From positions 1-64,000 of the forward strand of contig NW_027270352.1 of the NCBI RefSeq assembly GCF_030848805.1: a stretch of 64,000 bases of DNA, written 5' to 3'. The notes under the pieces were generated by a model, which saw only the letters and a list, made by a program, of their open reading frames with translations, ran no database searches and was not told the origin of the DNA. The stretch's first letter is position 1. Each line of letters starts with the position of its first letter. The translations under genes were made by a program, and so were the position numbers. Source of the DNA: Temnothorax longispinosus (lineage: Eukaryota > Arthropoda > Insecta > Hymenoptera > Formicidae). Positions 32,881-43,499 of this stretch are shown piece by piece.

Positions 32881-33835
32881 ATCATTAGAATTTGTAGATT
32901 CGCAAGGTACAGAAAAATTGCTCCCTTTTCGTTTGAATTTGCTCCACCTTTACAAACTAATTATCTACAGTATTTATTAAGAAAAACATAAATAATTGCT
33001 TTATGCAGTTCGGAGGTTATCAAGAAATTGTGCGCATGCGCAGTACTTAGCACCTGCGCAACAGAAATCGAACGCGCCATTTTTTAAATTATTCATTTTT
33101 CTTTAATTTGCTTTATACAGTTTGCGAGATATCAATCATTAGAATTTGTACATTCTCAAGGCACAGACAATTTGCTCCATTCTTGTTTCAATTTGCTCCA
33201 CCTTTAAAAACTAATTATCTACAGTATTTATTAAGAAAAAAATAAAAATTATCGTTTTATGCATTTTGCAGGATATCAATCATTGGAATTTGTACATTCT
33301 CAAGGCACAGACAATTTGCTCCATTCTTGTTTCAATTTGCTCCACCTTTAAAAACTAATTATCTACAGTATTTATTAAGAAAAACGTAAATAATTGCTTT
33401 ATGCAGTTTGGAGGTTATCAAGCAATTGTGCGCATGCGCAAAAGTATTTAGCGACTGCGCAACAGAAATCGAGAGCGCCATTTTTAAAATTGTCATTTTT
33501 CTTTAATTTGCTTTATGCATTTTGCGGGATATCAATCATTAGAATTTGTACATTCGCAGTGCACAGACAAATTGCTCCATTCTTGTTTCAATTTGCTCCA
33601 CCTTTAAAAACTAATTATCTACAGTATTTATTAAGAAAAAAATAAAAATTATCGTTTTATGCATTTTGCGGGATATCAATCATTGGAATTTGTACATTCT
33701 CAAGGCACAGACAATTTGCTCCATTCTTGTTTCAATTTGCTCCACCTTTAAAAACTAATTATCTACAGTATTTATTAAGGAAAACATAAATAATTCCATT
33801 ATGCATATTGCGGGATATTAAGAAATTGTGCGCAT
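32881..33835. repeat. Higher-order minisatellite (254 + 144 base units)
   Basis: The word ATCATTRGAATTTGTA starts at 32881, 33135, 33279, 33535 and 33679, giving spacings of 254, 144, 256 and 144. Each unit has CAATTTGCTCCATTCTTGTT, then CTCCACCTTTAAAAACTAAT, then TATCTACAGTATTTATTAAG. The long unit adds a GTGCGCATGCGCA segment. So a two-part repeat of about 400 bases is itself repeated twice. Confidence 0.85.
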
Positions 33836-33950
33836 GCGCAAAGGTATTGGCTGCGTTCAGCAGAAGTCAGCGCTTAGTAAGCGCTTTGGGCTGATTGGAT
33901 TAAATTTGTAGATCCAGAAGAATAGTCCTATCTCAATTAAGATGTAAAAA

Positions 33951-34088
33951 GGTTTGTTCGCGTCGCATGCCCCACCATGCTCCTACTCACTCCAACGCAC
34001 TCCAAAAACTTATCTGCTCCAATCGCAACCTTTACTCGTGATCCAAGTGCTCTCTGGTGTATATTGGAGTATGCGACGCGAACAAACC
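33951..34088. mobile_element. MITE, TIR GGTTTGTTCGCGTCGCATG
   Basis: GGTTTGTTCGCGTCGCATGC at the left is matched by GTATGCGACGCGAACAAACC at the right. 138 bases with inner CACTCCAA words, non-coding. Confidence 0.8.
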
Positions 34089-34141
34089 TAAAGTCTAAAG
34101 GTGAAATTTCATGGGCAGTGAAATGCTGCAGCAGCGAGCAG

Positions 34142-34255
34142 CAGTTTAGTAATTTCTTAGAAAATTCCTAGGAAATTACTAAACTTCCCTAGAAATTATT
34201 AAACTTTTCTAGAGATTACTTAGTAATTTTTAGGAAATTACTAAACTACTGAAAA
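34142..34255. repeat. Palindrome cluster of AGTTTAGTAATTTC arms
   Basis: TTTAGTAATTTCTTAGAAAA, TCCTAGGAAATTACTAAAC and further TTACTTAGTAATTTTTAGGA blocks form several short overlapping inverted repeats. Non-coding. Confidence 0.6.
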
Positions 34256-34499
34256 CCCACAGTCCGTATCTACCACGGTCTTACATACAGGTCTGGAAAC
34301 TTCTGTGTTTTTAAGTGGTGGGGGGTGTCACCGTTAGTGAGGCACGTAGACCCCAGTATTGGAGCAAACCTATCGGACGGACGGGAAACTGAGCCGACCG
34401 TGACCATGTTCAAATGGTGGTGATCGTGTGTCAAAATTCGAAATCAGTGAAAATCTTTGAAACTTGTATGAGTGAAAGTTAACATAAATTGTAAATACA

Positions 34500-34784
34500 A
34501 TGCCAAAAGCGTGCATTGTGCCGAATTGCTGGAAGAAATTTAAGGACAATACAGAAAAATATTCCGTTTTTAAAGTGCCTCAGGACGAAGAATTGCGTAA
34601 AAAATGGGAATCTGCAATTCCCGGCATTGCAGTATTGAAATCGTCGCAACATGTGTGTGAGCGTTTTGAGCCAACGTGCATCGTGCGAAAATTAGAGAAG
34701 CGTGGTCCAGATGGAAAAATTCTCATTGATGTAAGTGTGAATTATTTAAACAGTTTTGTCGATTGCATTTTCGCATTTGCATAA
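34500..34784 (+). CDS. THAP zinc-finger protein with a substituted ligand
   Basis: MPKACIVPNC starts a THAP domain (CxxxC-type pair), followed by YSVFKVPQDEELRKKWESAI and HVCERFEPTCIVR. In THAP C2CH fingers the third and fourth ligands are normally CxxH (for example VCERHFEP). Here His is replaced by Arg (codon CGT), so zinc binding is probably lost. The frame reads past a GTAAGTG donor-like site at about 34732 to a stop, so a spliced continuation may be missing. Only the DNA-binding part is present. Confidence 0.65.
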   Translation: MPKACIVPNCWKKFKDNTEKYSVFKVPQDEELRKKWESAIPGIAVLKSSQHVCERFEPTCIVRKLEKRGPDGKILIDVSVNYLNSFVDCIFAFA

Positions 34785-34951
34785 GGTTATGTATTAATTA
34801 TAAAGAATTATATACAATTATATAAAATTATATATCAAAGGTATTATATATATCAATGTACAAAGGTATATAATATATATATATACAATTATACATACAT
34901 ACATATATACATATATACATACATACATATTGTATATGTATATATATAATT

Positions 34952-35075
34952 AAGGCCGCAGTCCGATTCACACTCAGAGCGCTATTGGCATCATTCTATC
35001 TTTATCATTCATTAGGCATAAACAAGGATAGAATAACGCCAATAGCGCTTTGAACATGCATCGGAACGCGGCCTA
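34952..35075. mobile_element. MITE, TIR TTAGGCCGC, nested in the mini THAP element
   Basis: AAGGCCGCAGTCCGATTCAC, GAGCGCTATTGGC and TCATTCTATC pair with an inverted right half ending CGGAACGCGGCCTAA. About 124 bases, non-coding. Confidence 0.75.
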
Positions 35076-35188
35076 ATTTGATTGGCTCACCCCTAGGTTC
35101 GCCATTTTGCCTCACTATCTGAGTCACTCCCCACCCTACAAGTTTCCAGACCTGTATGTAAGACCGTGGTATCTACTAATAGCTGTAG

Positions 35189-35282
35189 TAAGCCTCAAGA
35201 TGTAAGAAATTGACCAATCACAGTCGATTATTTTCCTCACATTCGCCTGTAATTGGTCAATTGCTTACGGCTTGAGGCTTAA
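35189..35282. mobile_element. Short MITE, TIR TAAGCCTCAAG
   Basis: TAAGCCTCAAGATGTAAGAA then ATTGACCAAT is matched by ATTGGTCAATTGCTTACGGC then TTGAGGCTTA. 94 bases. It abuts the next MITE directly. Confidence 0.7.
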
Positions 35283-35431
35283 GCGGGGAACACAGACTTT
35301 TGCATAACGCATAATACGTAAGCATGAGAAAACTGATTGGTCTATTTCCTTATGCACATTTGTATGAACCAATCAATTTTCGTATGCTTACGCATTATGC
35401 GTTGTGCAGAAGTGTGTGCGCCTCGCTTAAG
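35279..35431. mobile_element. MITE family N (TIR AAGCGGGGAACAC), copy 1
   Basis: Ends AAGCGGGGAACACAGACTTT and the inverted AAGTGTGTGCGCCTCGCTT enclose GCATAACGCATAATACGTAA and its complement around a GATTGGTCTATTTCCTTATG centre. Copies lie at 36862-36997 (left end lost) and 61339-61495 (best preserved). Confidence 0.8.
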
Positions 35432-37640
35432 CCCTAGAGCATGCGCATGTGACCCCAGAGCCTAGTGCGTGTACATACGTATGCGCTCTTGAATGCCCAC
35501 AATGTGTGCAATCGTCACTATACATAACTGGAATGTTAAAATAAAATTTTCAATAACTTACAGCTCTTAACATTACCAATCAACCACTAAACGATTGGTA
35601 AAAAAAGAATTTAAAATTCCCAACAGTCAAAGTGTAGGCGCTAAAGAAGGTTAATTTGTTGACAATTAATTCTTTCTTTTTAAAACGCGAAACTACCAAA
35701 AGGTTTCAATGCGGTACCAAACATTGCCAATCAATCGCCAATCGATTAAAAAAAAAAAAAAAAAAAAACTACCACAGTCAAAGTGGGGGGACTAAAAAAA
35801 GATCAAAAATTTGTTTTTTCGATTTTCTAAAGAAACGCGCAACCACCAAAAGTTTTTAATGCGGTACCAAACATTGCCAATCAATCGCCAATCGATTAAA
35901 AAAAAAAAAAACTACCACAGTCAAAGTGGGGGGGCTAAAAGAAGATCAAAAATTTGTTTTTAATTTCCTAGAAAAACGAGAAACTACCGAACGTTAGGAA
36001 TACGGTACCAAATACTACCAATCAACCACCAAACGATTGGTAAAAAAAAATATATCAATAATCCACTTGGGGGAGCTAAATTTGTTTAGGTGAAGCCGGA
36101 TGGCCGCTCTCAGGTTTCTCTCTGCTGGCACCCATCCGACGACCTAAACAAATTTAGCTCCCCCAAGTGGATTATTGATATATTTTTTTTTTACCAATCG
36201 TTTGGTGGTTGATTGGTAGTATTTGGTACCGTATTCAAAACGTTCGGTAGTTTCTCGTTTTTCTAGGAAATCAAAAACAAATTTTTGATCTTTTTTTAGC
36301 CCCCCCACTTTGACTGTGGTAGTTTTTTTTTTTTTTAATCGATTGGCGATTGATTGGCAATGTTTGGTACCGCATTAAAAACTTTTGGTGGTTGCGCGTT
36401 TCTTTAGAAAATCGAAAAAACAAATTTTTGATCTTCTCTTAGCCCCCCCACTTTAACTGTGGTAGTTTTTTTTTTTTTTAATCGATTGGCGATTGATTGA
36501 CAATGTTTGGTACCGCATTGAAACCTTTTGGTAGTTTCGCGTTTTAAAAAGAAAGAATTAATTGTCAACAAATTTTTAACCTTCTTTAGCGCCTACACTT
36601 TGACTGTTAGGAATTTTAAATTCTTTTTTTACCAATCGTTTAGTGGTTGATTGGTAATGTTAAGAGCTGTAAGTTATTGAAAATTTTATTTTAACATTCC
36701 AGTTATGTATAGTGACGATTGCACACATTCACTAATGCTGCGTTCCCACTACACGCGTCGCACGTCGCGTCACGACGCCGCGTCATGAGTTATCCAATCA
36801 AAACGTTTCATTTTATGACGTCATTTCCGACGCAAGATCTTGTCGGTCAATCCAGACAAACATGCATAGCGCATAAACATAAGCATAAGAGAATTGATTA
36901 ATCCATATGCATGTGCATAAGGAAATAGACCAATCAATTTTCTTATGCTTACGCATTATGCGTTGTGCAGAAGTGTGTGCGCCCCGCTTAAGCCCTAGAG
37001 CATGCGCATGTGACCCCAGAGCCTAGTGCGTGTACATACGTATGCGCTCTTGAATGCCCACAATGTGTGCAATCGTCACTATACATAACTGGAATGTTAA
37101 AATAAAATTTTCAATAACTTACAGCTCTTAACATTACCAATCAATCACTAAACAATTGGTAAAAAAAGAATTTAAAATTCCCAACAGTCAAAGTGTAGGC
37201 GCTAAAGAAGGTTAAAAATTTGTTGACAATTAATTCTTTCTTTTTAAAACGCAAAACTACCGAAAGGTTTCAATGCGGTACCAAACATTGCCAATCAATC
37301 GCCAATCGATTAAAAAAAAAAAAACTACCACTACCACAGTCAAAGTGGGGGGACTAAGAAAAGATCAAAAATTTGTTTTTTTAATTTTCTAAAAAAACGC
37401 GCAACCACCAAAAATTTTTAATGCGGTACCAAACATTGCCAATCAATCGCCAATCGATTAAAAAAAAAAAAAACTACCACAGTCAAAGTGGGGGGGCTAA
37501 AAGAAGATCAAAAATTTGTTTTTGATTTCCTAGAAAAACGAGAAACTACCGAACGTTTTGAATACGGTACCAAATACTACCAATCAACCACCAAACAATT
37601 GGTAAAAAAAAATATATCAATAATATACTTGGGGGGAGCT
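35432..37640. repeat. Three-armed tandem-repeat palindrome
   Basis: Arm 1 (35432-36085, +), arm 2 (36126-36725, inverted) and arm 3 (36998-37640, +) are copies of one array. Each arm has about four units of 125-165 bases with GCGGTACCAAACATTGCCAA, TCAATCGCCAATCGATT, poly-A, then ACTACCACAGTCAAAGTGGG. The tip between arms 1 and 2 holds GGCCGCTCTCAGGTTTCTCT, the end of repeat X. About 135 bases (36726-36860) between arms 2 and 3 are unrelated (ACACGCGTCGCACGTCGCG). No coding capacity. Confidence 0.8.
36862..36997. mobile_element. MITE family N, copy 2 (left end decayed)
   Basis: TAAGCATAAGAGAATTGATT, then GGAAATAGACCAATCAATTT, then CTTACGCATTATGCGTTGTG and CAGAAGTGTGTGCGCCCCGC correspond to copy 1. 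The left terminal is not recognisable. It starts arm 3 of the three-armed repeat. Confidence 0.65.
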
Positions 37641-37865
37641 AAATTTGTTTAGGTCATCCGACGCAGTCACAGTCCACCACGCATGCGCGTACTTTGGACG
37701 TGTAAAATGGCGGACCCTCAATTGGGTACATCGCCAAGAGCATATCGGCAATCCATGTTGTGCAGCAATTTTGTAGTTTTATATAAAGCACGTGATTGGT
37801 TTACCTTATTATGCATATGATTATGCGGCTACATAGGTGGTAAAAATTTTTCGACAATATGCGTA

Positions 37866-38061
37866 TACCAGAGAGAAACCTGAGAGAGGCCATCCCGGCA
37901 TTTTTCGTCAATTTTTCTGTATCGCATTTTCCGACGCGCCGCCTGAGAAAGTGCAACTCAACTACGTCGTTTCGCTCGGTAACCGCACATGGTTTGCGTC
38001 CGTGCTAATGGTTCGTGTCCGAACTAGCCAGTTAGAGGGGATATATGCTGCGGCCGCGGCG
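37866..38061 (+). repeat. GC-rich repeat X, copy 2 (left flank of the Transib palindrome)
   Basis: CAGAGAGAAACCTGAGAGAG, then GCGCCGCCTGAGAAAGTGCA and GGTTCGTGTCCGAACTAG, up to GCTGCGGCCGCGGCG at the CACAGTG end. It is the inverted twin of 40567-40762 and a relative of 24965-25150. Confidence 0.7.
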
Positions 38062-38101
38062 CACAGTGGAGCCGTTTGCGCGAATCGCAGAAAAAATTGT
38101 T
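38062..38101 (+). other. RSS-like terminus of the Transib element (left)
   Basis: The heptamer CACAGTG (38062-38068) is followed by 23 bases and an A-rich AAAAATTGT (about 38092-38100). A perfect consensus heptamer with a 23-base spacing to an A-rich nonamer-like word recalls a 23-type recombination signal. The nonamer resemblance is weak. The same end, inverted, is at 40527-40566. Confidence 0.5.
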
Positions 38102-38344
38102 ACTTGTGAAATATGCAATGAATGATCATAGAACCTTTCAATGACTTATAAAAATTACAAAAGTATATTTATTAAAAATTAATGATAGGAACAAGTATTT
38201 GATTAAAATTAAATAAAAATTCAATTTACATTTAATTTACGTATAAGAGCAAAGTAATTCTTGGGTCTCATCGCTTAAGTCTAAATTTTTTTGATGTGGT
38301 TTACTTCTTAAACTAGTTATTAACGGATCGGATGACACGAGCAA

Positions 38345-39240
38345 TCATATGCATAACATCTTCATTTGTAAACAGACGGCTACATTTTCTACTATGATTA
38401 AGTCGATATCGTTTATATAGTCCTTATTTCTTGCCTCTTGAGCTTTTTCCGATAATGTCCCAACAGGTAACGCTGCATTTTCCGAGGCATTTTCTATAAT
38501 TTCCTTACCGTGAAGAAGAATTTTATGAACGGTAATTGGCATAAAGTACCAAGAATATTTTTCAATAAATATTTCCGCTGCCTTGTACGCATAAGAACCG
38601 AATTTTTCTGAATTTATTTCTTCACCACAATTAATTGTTTGTAATATTGTGGAAAATCTTCTGATCAATTCCTCGTCAACTCCAGTTATTTCTGCTGTGA
38701 TTTTTGGATCAGCAAAAAATCGTCGAGAAGTATTTCCGTCATTAGATGATCCGGAACCTTGTTTAACGATGTCTACCCTCAGTCCAAGTTTATTATAAAA
38801 AGCGTCTTGTATTCTTTTTTTTTTTTGTTTCTTCTTTTTGAACGCGTGTTTCTGGCGTTGTTGATGACCACTTATTCTTGAAAGACAAATTGTAGGCAAT
38901 ATGTAATATACATTCCATGAATTTGATTCGTGCGTGCAAGGGTGACATTCCTAATTTGAGTGCTTCTTTTCTTTGTTAGACCTTTTATTAATTTCTGTTA
39001 AGTTGTTCATTTGAGATAATTTGGAACCGCAAATGAAGCATGAAGATGATGAAGGCGTGTGGGTTACAGCTTGAGCTACCTTACCGTCTATCATCGTAAA
39101 TATCATTTGATGATTTATTTTGAATGTGGTTCCGAACTTTTCTATTTCTGTTTCTCGTAATTGAGCAATTTCGTCATCCATACGTTGCTTTTCACTTTTT
39201 ATTTTTTCAGCAGTTTCTTTTGTGTATTCAAATTATATTG
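38345..39240 (-). pseudogene. Transib/RAG1-like transposase fragment, left arm
   Basis: The first frame (38951-39181) reads FKINHQMIFTMIDGKVAQAV then SSSSCFICGSK, a DGKV block followed by CxxC. A second frame (38345-38899) has TGVDEELIRRFSTILQTI, MPITVHKILLHGKEII and LSEKAQEARNKDY. HxxxxH in VHKILLHG and Glu in AQEARNK align in order with the zinc His pair and catalytic Glu of RAG1 (FHKTLAHVPEII, NESGNK), as I recall that protein. A frame break lies between, and a shift near the 3' end (after ARNKDY) removes the usual tail. Decayed. Confidence 0.65.
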
Positions 39241-39285
39241 CTCTGCAATATCTCGTTGAAGAAGGTCGATCATTATTCCAAATAA

Positions 39286-39571
39286 CCCGGGAAAAAATAT
39301 TCATATATGATCATATATAATCATATATGATTGGCCATATATGGTCAGATATGGAAATTGGCCAGATCTGAGGATATATGATCTGGTATTATTGTATATG
39401 TTAATATCTGATCAGATATGATCAGGTATCATCAGATACGAACTGACACAGTTCAATCTGGACATATATATTTAAGTAAGTTTCAGAACATTGTTATATA
39501 TTTTCAAAAGTTATTTTTTAAGTGTGCCACTTTATTATAAAAGTGGACTCCACGATACAACTGATACAAAA
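39286..39571. mobile_element. Truncated repeat Z at the centre of the Transib palindrome
   Basis: CCCGGGAAAAAATATTCATA, then many ATATATGATC words, then AAAGTGGACTCCACGATACA. It is the inverted equivalent of 52606-52878. The second terminus is missing. Confidence 0.65.
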
Positions 39572-39754
39572 ATTCATCATCTTCATGCTTCATTTGCGGT
39601 TCCAAACCATCTCAAATGAACAACTTAACAGAAATTAATAAAAGGTCTAACAAAGAAAAGAAGCACTCAAATTAGGAATGTCACCCTTGCACGCACGAAT
39701 CAAATTCATGGAATGTATATTACATATTGCCTACAATTTGTCTTTCAAGAATAA

Positions 39755-40384
39755 GTGGTCAACAACGCCAGAAACACGCGTTCAAAAAGAAGAAACAAAA
39801 AAAAAAAAAGAATACAAGACGCTTTTTATAATAAACTTGGACTGAGGGTAGACATCGTTAAACAAGGTTCCGGATCATCTAATAACGGAAATACTTCTCG
39901 ACGATTTTTTGCTGATCCAAAAATCACAGCAGAAATAACTGGAGTTGACGAGGAATTGATCAGAAGATTTTCCACAATATTACAAACAATTAATTGTGGT
40001 GAAGAAATAAATTCAGAAAAATTCGGTTCTTATGCGTACAAGGCAGCGGAAATATTTATTGAAAAATATTCTTGGTACTTTATGCCAATTACCGTTCATA
40101 AAATTCTTCTTCACGGTAAGGAAATTATAGAAAATGCCTCGGAAAATGCAGCGTTACCTGTTGGGACATTATCGGAAAAAGCTCAAGAGGCAAGAAATAA
40201 GGACTATAAACGATATCGACTTAATCATAGTAGAAAATGTAGCCGTCTGTTTACAAATGAAGATGTTATGCATATGATGCTCGTGTCATCCGATCCGTTA
40301 ATAACTAGTTTAAGAAGTAAACCACATAAAAAAAATTTAGACTTAAGCGATGAGACCCAAGAATTACTTTGCTCTTATACGTAA
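39755..40384 (+). pseudogene. Transib/RAG1-like transposase C-terminal fragment, right arm
   Basis: About 200 codons, nearly identical to the left-arm copy but with the better tail: EARNKDYKRYRLNHSRKCSR, then TNEDVMHMMLVSSDPLITSL. The order VHKILLHG - SEKAQEARNK - NHSRK - EDV matches the end of RAG1/Transib proteins (HxxxxH zinc ligands, catalytic Glu, basic stretch). The upstream catalytic Asp regions are absent here, so it cannot be active alone. The first codons (from 39755, MVNNARNTRSKRRNKKKKR) are very basic. Confidence 0.7.
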
Positions 40385-40566
40385 ATTAAATGTAAATTGA
40401 ATTTTTATTTAATTTCAATCAAATACTTGTTCCTATCATTAATTTTTAATAAATATACACTTTTGCAATTTTTATAAGTCAACATTGAAAGATTCTATGA
40501 TCATTCATTGCATATTTCACAAGTAACATAATTTTTTCTGCGATTCGCGCAAACGGCTCCACTGTG

Positions 40567-40762
40567 CGCCGCGGCCGCAGCATATCCCCTCTAACTGGCT
40601 AGTTCGGACACGAACCATTAGCACGGACGCAAACCATGTGCGGTTACCGAGCGAAACGACGTAGTTGAGTTGCACTTTCTCAGGCGGCGCGTCGGAAAAT
40701 GCGACACAGAAAAATTGACGAAAAATGTCGGGATGGCCTCTCTCAGTTTCTCTCTGCGTATA
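40567..40762 (-). repeat. GC-rich repeat X, copy 3 (right flank of the Transib palindrome)
   Basis: Inverted twin of 37866-38061, from CGCCGCGGCCGCAGC to GAGAGAAACTGAGAGAGGCC read in reverse (one base lost). It shows that the inverted duplication includes DNA outside the Transib ends. Confidence 0.7.
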
Positions 40763-40885
40763 CATACGCTATGTTTACGTCCTATGCAGCAATATGGCGT
40801 TCTTCATATTGGACGCGTGATTGGTCCATTTTCTTATGCATATGCTTATGGGCTTATGCAAGTTTGTGTGGATATAGCTTTCACA
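40763..40885. mobile_element. MITE remnant (GCTATATCCACACAAACTTG family)
   Basis: The right end reads (reverse strand) GAAAGCTATATCCACACAAA then CTTGCATAAGCCCATAAGC. A poorly matching left end (CGCTATGTTTACGTCCTATG) may be its partner. The same family is at about 7177-7340. Confidence 0.45.
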
Positions 40886-41333
40886 TGCTGACGCTCGACG
40901 CTCATTTTCAGCGGCAAGAAGGTCGCATGACCACAATTGACGCCGGCGTCAATTGAAATTCATGAAAAGGAAAACAGCGTCAAAATTTCGGCATCTTCGC
41001 GCTGCTTCGGCTTTGACGCTTGAAGTCGGAAAAATCCAACTTCTCTTTCTTGACGCTGGCACTTAGAACATATAGAAATGGAAGCGGAATGCCTATTGTT
41101 TTCGGAAGAAAAACATGTCCGGAGGAAGTGAGAAAGAAAATCATAGTTGCCTCTCTCTTGTGAGTGACTGCTCGAAAGTGCGCATGCGCGGTCTACATTT
41201 GTTTGGCCGGTTTGGCTCACTGAAAAATAAGGTTATGTTAGTGACATATGTTGAAACACGGTTATTTCTTAGATATTTTCTAAAACGTGTTGATCCGCGA
41301 ACGTACGCCAAAATTCAAGCAAGATGATATATT

Positions 41334-43498
41334 GTATTTTATGCGGTAGAAAGGACAAATCGGTTTCCTATATACGGTAAGTAAAAATGTATTTAATTTA
41401 TTGTCAATTTGCGTGATTTCAGTAATCTCAGCAATAAATTTAATTATTGAACTATTTAAATTAATTAATATTAAAACTATTTTTTTTACATTTTAACTAT
41501 TTAAATCTATTTTATTATATCTGTCAACAGATTTCCATCAAATAAGCACATCAGAAAGCAGTGGTTGAAATTCTGTAACAAGACCGAGAACAATTTGTAT
41601 GACTCACACAGATTGTGTACAGATCACTTCAAACCCGAGGATCTGAGGAAGCGTTCAAGGTGTATCGTTGTGCAACCAGAAGCTGTGCCTTGTATATATA
41701 TAGTTGGTGGAGGCACCTCACCTTCCACCTTCGTTGGAAATGCCAGTAAGACTGATGATGGCAATATCTGTTCCACTGGAATCACGAACAGTGATTCTTC
41801 GAATGACAACATTAACGTCGTGAATTATTCACAGTCCACAACAGCAGTAACAGAGAGTGAGTCTTATTTTTGTTTGTATATCTATTTAAATGTTTTGGCG
41901 TACACCAGCAGCGAATCAAAACATATACCAAGACGTTAATTTTTTAATAATTAAATAAGATATTTGACCAAAAAGTGTAAACTTGAAAGATGCCAAAATA
42001 TTAACCTTTCATGTATACAACTTGGGTACGACTTCGATTTGTGCTTGAGGCTTTTAATAACCTATTACATACTGTTTCTGTGACAGATATTACACACACT
42101 CCTTCCAATCGAATCACAAGCTCTTGTGGTACACGCAAGAAATCTCAGGATTTTGCTAAAGAGGATATAAGTAGTATGGATGTCAATGTGGATGTCGATC
42201 CTGCTCATTGCACTGAAATAGGCAATTGTGAAATTTTTCTGAACAACTGCCTAACTCCCTTGAAACGGCGGAAAGATGCTCATTGCAGCAGCAAGAGAAA
42301 ACGCTTAGATTTTAATGATAGTATTGATTCAACGATTGCTATTCATGAATTACCAGTATTACTTCGTTACATATATATTTAATCCTAATATATCCATTAA
42401 TTTATTTTATTTTTTATGACCTAAAAATAATAAATCCCCTGTTTTATATTGAATATAGTAAATATATATAATAATATAAGTTTTACACAATCTATCAGGT
42501 CCCTGCCATTACATCAGCCATTTGTGATTCTGCTCTACCGATGATACCAGATCCACGTTATGTTGGTGATATCCGGTCACCTCATTTGGCAACACCAAGA
42601 CGAGCTATGAGAGCCATGAATTTAGCGCGACGTACCATTATGCAGCAACGAAAGAAAATTGAAACATTGCAAAAAAAATTTGGTAGATGCAAGCAACGTA
42701 TTTCTTCGCTAAAGGATCTGGTCTCTGATTTGAAGAAAAAAAACTACATTTCTGAAATTGCTGCTCAGCCATTGCAAGCTAGAAGTGCCTTGGTTTTCAT
42801 GCTTGTAGCTTTAAACGCGCATTGGAAGGTCCCGATAGGTTACTTTTTGATCAATTCACTAAGTGGAAAAGAAAGAGCGAGCGTTCTTAGAAACTGTTTA
42901 GAATTACTTGCGAAAAGAAAAGAATATGCAAATAACGTCATCCATTGATGTGTTATTTGATCACGACTACGTATCGACATTGCGAAATCTTAGTCCATAT
43001 ATTGATGAAGTAGTAACGTACATCAGCGGATTTATAGTTAGGAAGCTATTAAAAAATAAAAGTATGTGCGACACATGTGCACCATTTCTGACAGCCAGTA
43101 GCCAAGATATGTCGAAATGTACATTGATTGAAATGAAAACACGGGGAAGGTTGATGTACCCTTCACGTGACGTTATTACAATAGCTAGAACAACTGAGAG
43201 TATTATACGCGCAAATGATTCCATTCTTTTTACACAAAAAAATATTAAAAAATTTTTAATAACGAAAACGTTTGAGGCAGTTAGTATCAACCATGTAGTA
43301 TTTAACGACAATATCATGACAGAACGTGTTAAGAATCAAGGAATTCTTGATAACCATAAAACTCAATTGATCAAAGCTATTATTAAAACACATGTAATTC
43401 TACGTTTATTTCATGAAGGAAAACGCGCAACAGACATTGGAAAAAACGAATATATTCGACAAAAATATTCAAAACTAATTTTATTTAAAAACCAATAA
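41334..43498 (+). pseudogene. THAP/P-type transposase with core deleted
   Basis: Exon 1 (41334-41386) MIYCILCGRKDK and exon 2 (from 41531) FPSNKHIRKQWLKFC, then RLCTDHFKPEDL, make a full C2CH THAP domain. Exon 3 (about 42087-42352) is a linker. Exon 4 (from 42499) has a coiled coil (RKKIETLQKKFGRCKQRISS), then jumps from AAQPLQ straight to ARSALVFMLVALNAHWKVP, a mid-core block. So the first catalytic Asp region is missing. After a frame change near 42930 comes VTYISGFIVRKLL and MCDTCAPFL, the conserved C-terminal block. Compared with the gene at 13471-24656 at least two internal segments are gone. It could still make a THAP DNA-binding protein. Confidence 0.75.
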
Positions 43499-43499
43499 A

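Larger units (their letters stand above)
34271..35171. mobile_element. Mini THAP element, TIR TACCACGGTCTTACATACAG
   Basis: The left end TACCACGGTCTTACATACAG then GTCTGGAAACTT is matched by the inverted sequence ending at 35171. A second inner motif GTGGGGGGTGTCAC/GAGTCACTCCCCACCC also pairs, like the TIR of the THAP element at 25191. It holds one THAP frame (34500-34784) and a nested MITE. Non-autonomous. Confidence 0.75.
38062..40566. mobile_element. Transib-like (RAG1-related) element, head-on duplicated
   Basis: The outer ends are CACAGTG (38062) and the inverted CACTGTG (40566). The left arm (to about 39047) and right arm (from about 39572) are inverted copies, and the identity runs outward into repeat X to about 37855 and 40770. 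The centre (39048-39571) has more transposase sequence from one arm and a truncated repeat Z. The encoded fragments match the C-terminal half of Transib/RAG1-type transposases. Transib termini begin CAC[AT][AG]TG like V(D)J recombination signals, which agrees. The arms differ at scattered bases. Confidence 0.7.

Noticed and set aside
32881..33835. CRISPR-like array
   Set aside because: Spacings are 144 and 254 bases, the intervening sequence is itself repeated, and the DNA is eukaryotic.
35656..36901. Lys-rich small proteins
   Set aside because: They come from poly-A segments within the tandem array.
37855..40770. Palindrome as an assembly error
   Set aside because: The arms differ at scattered positions and in small indels, and the centre holds unique sequence, so simple duplication of reads does not explain it. 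Long reads would settle it.
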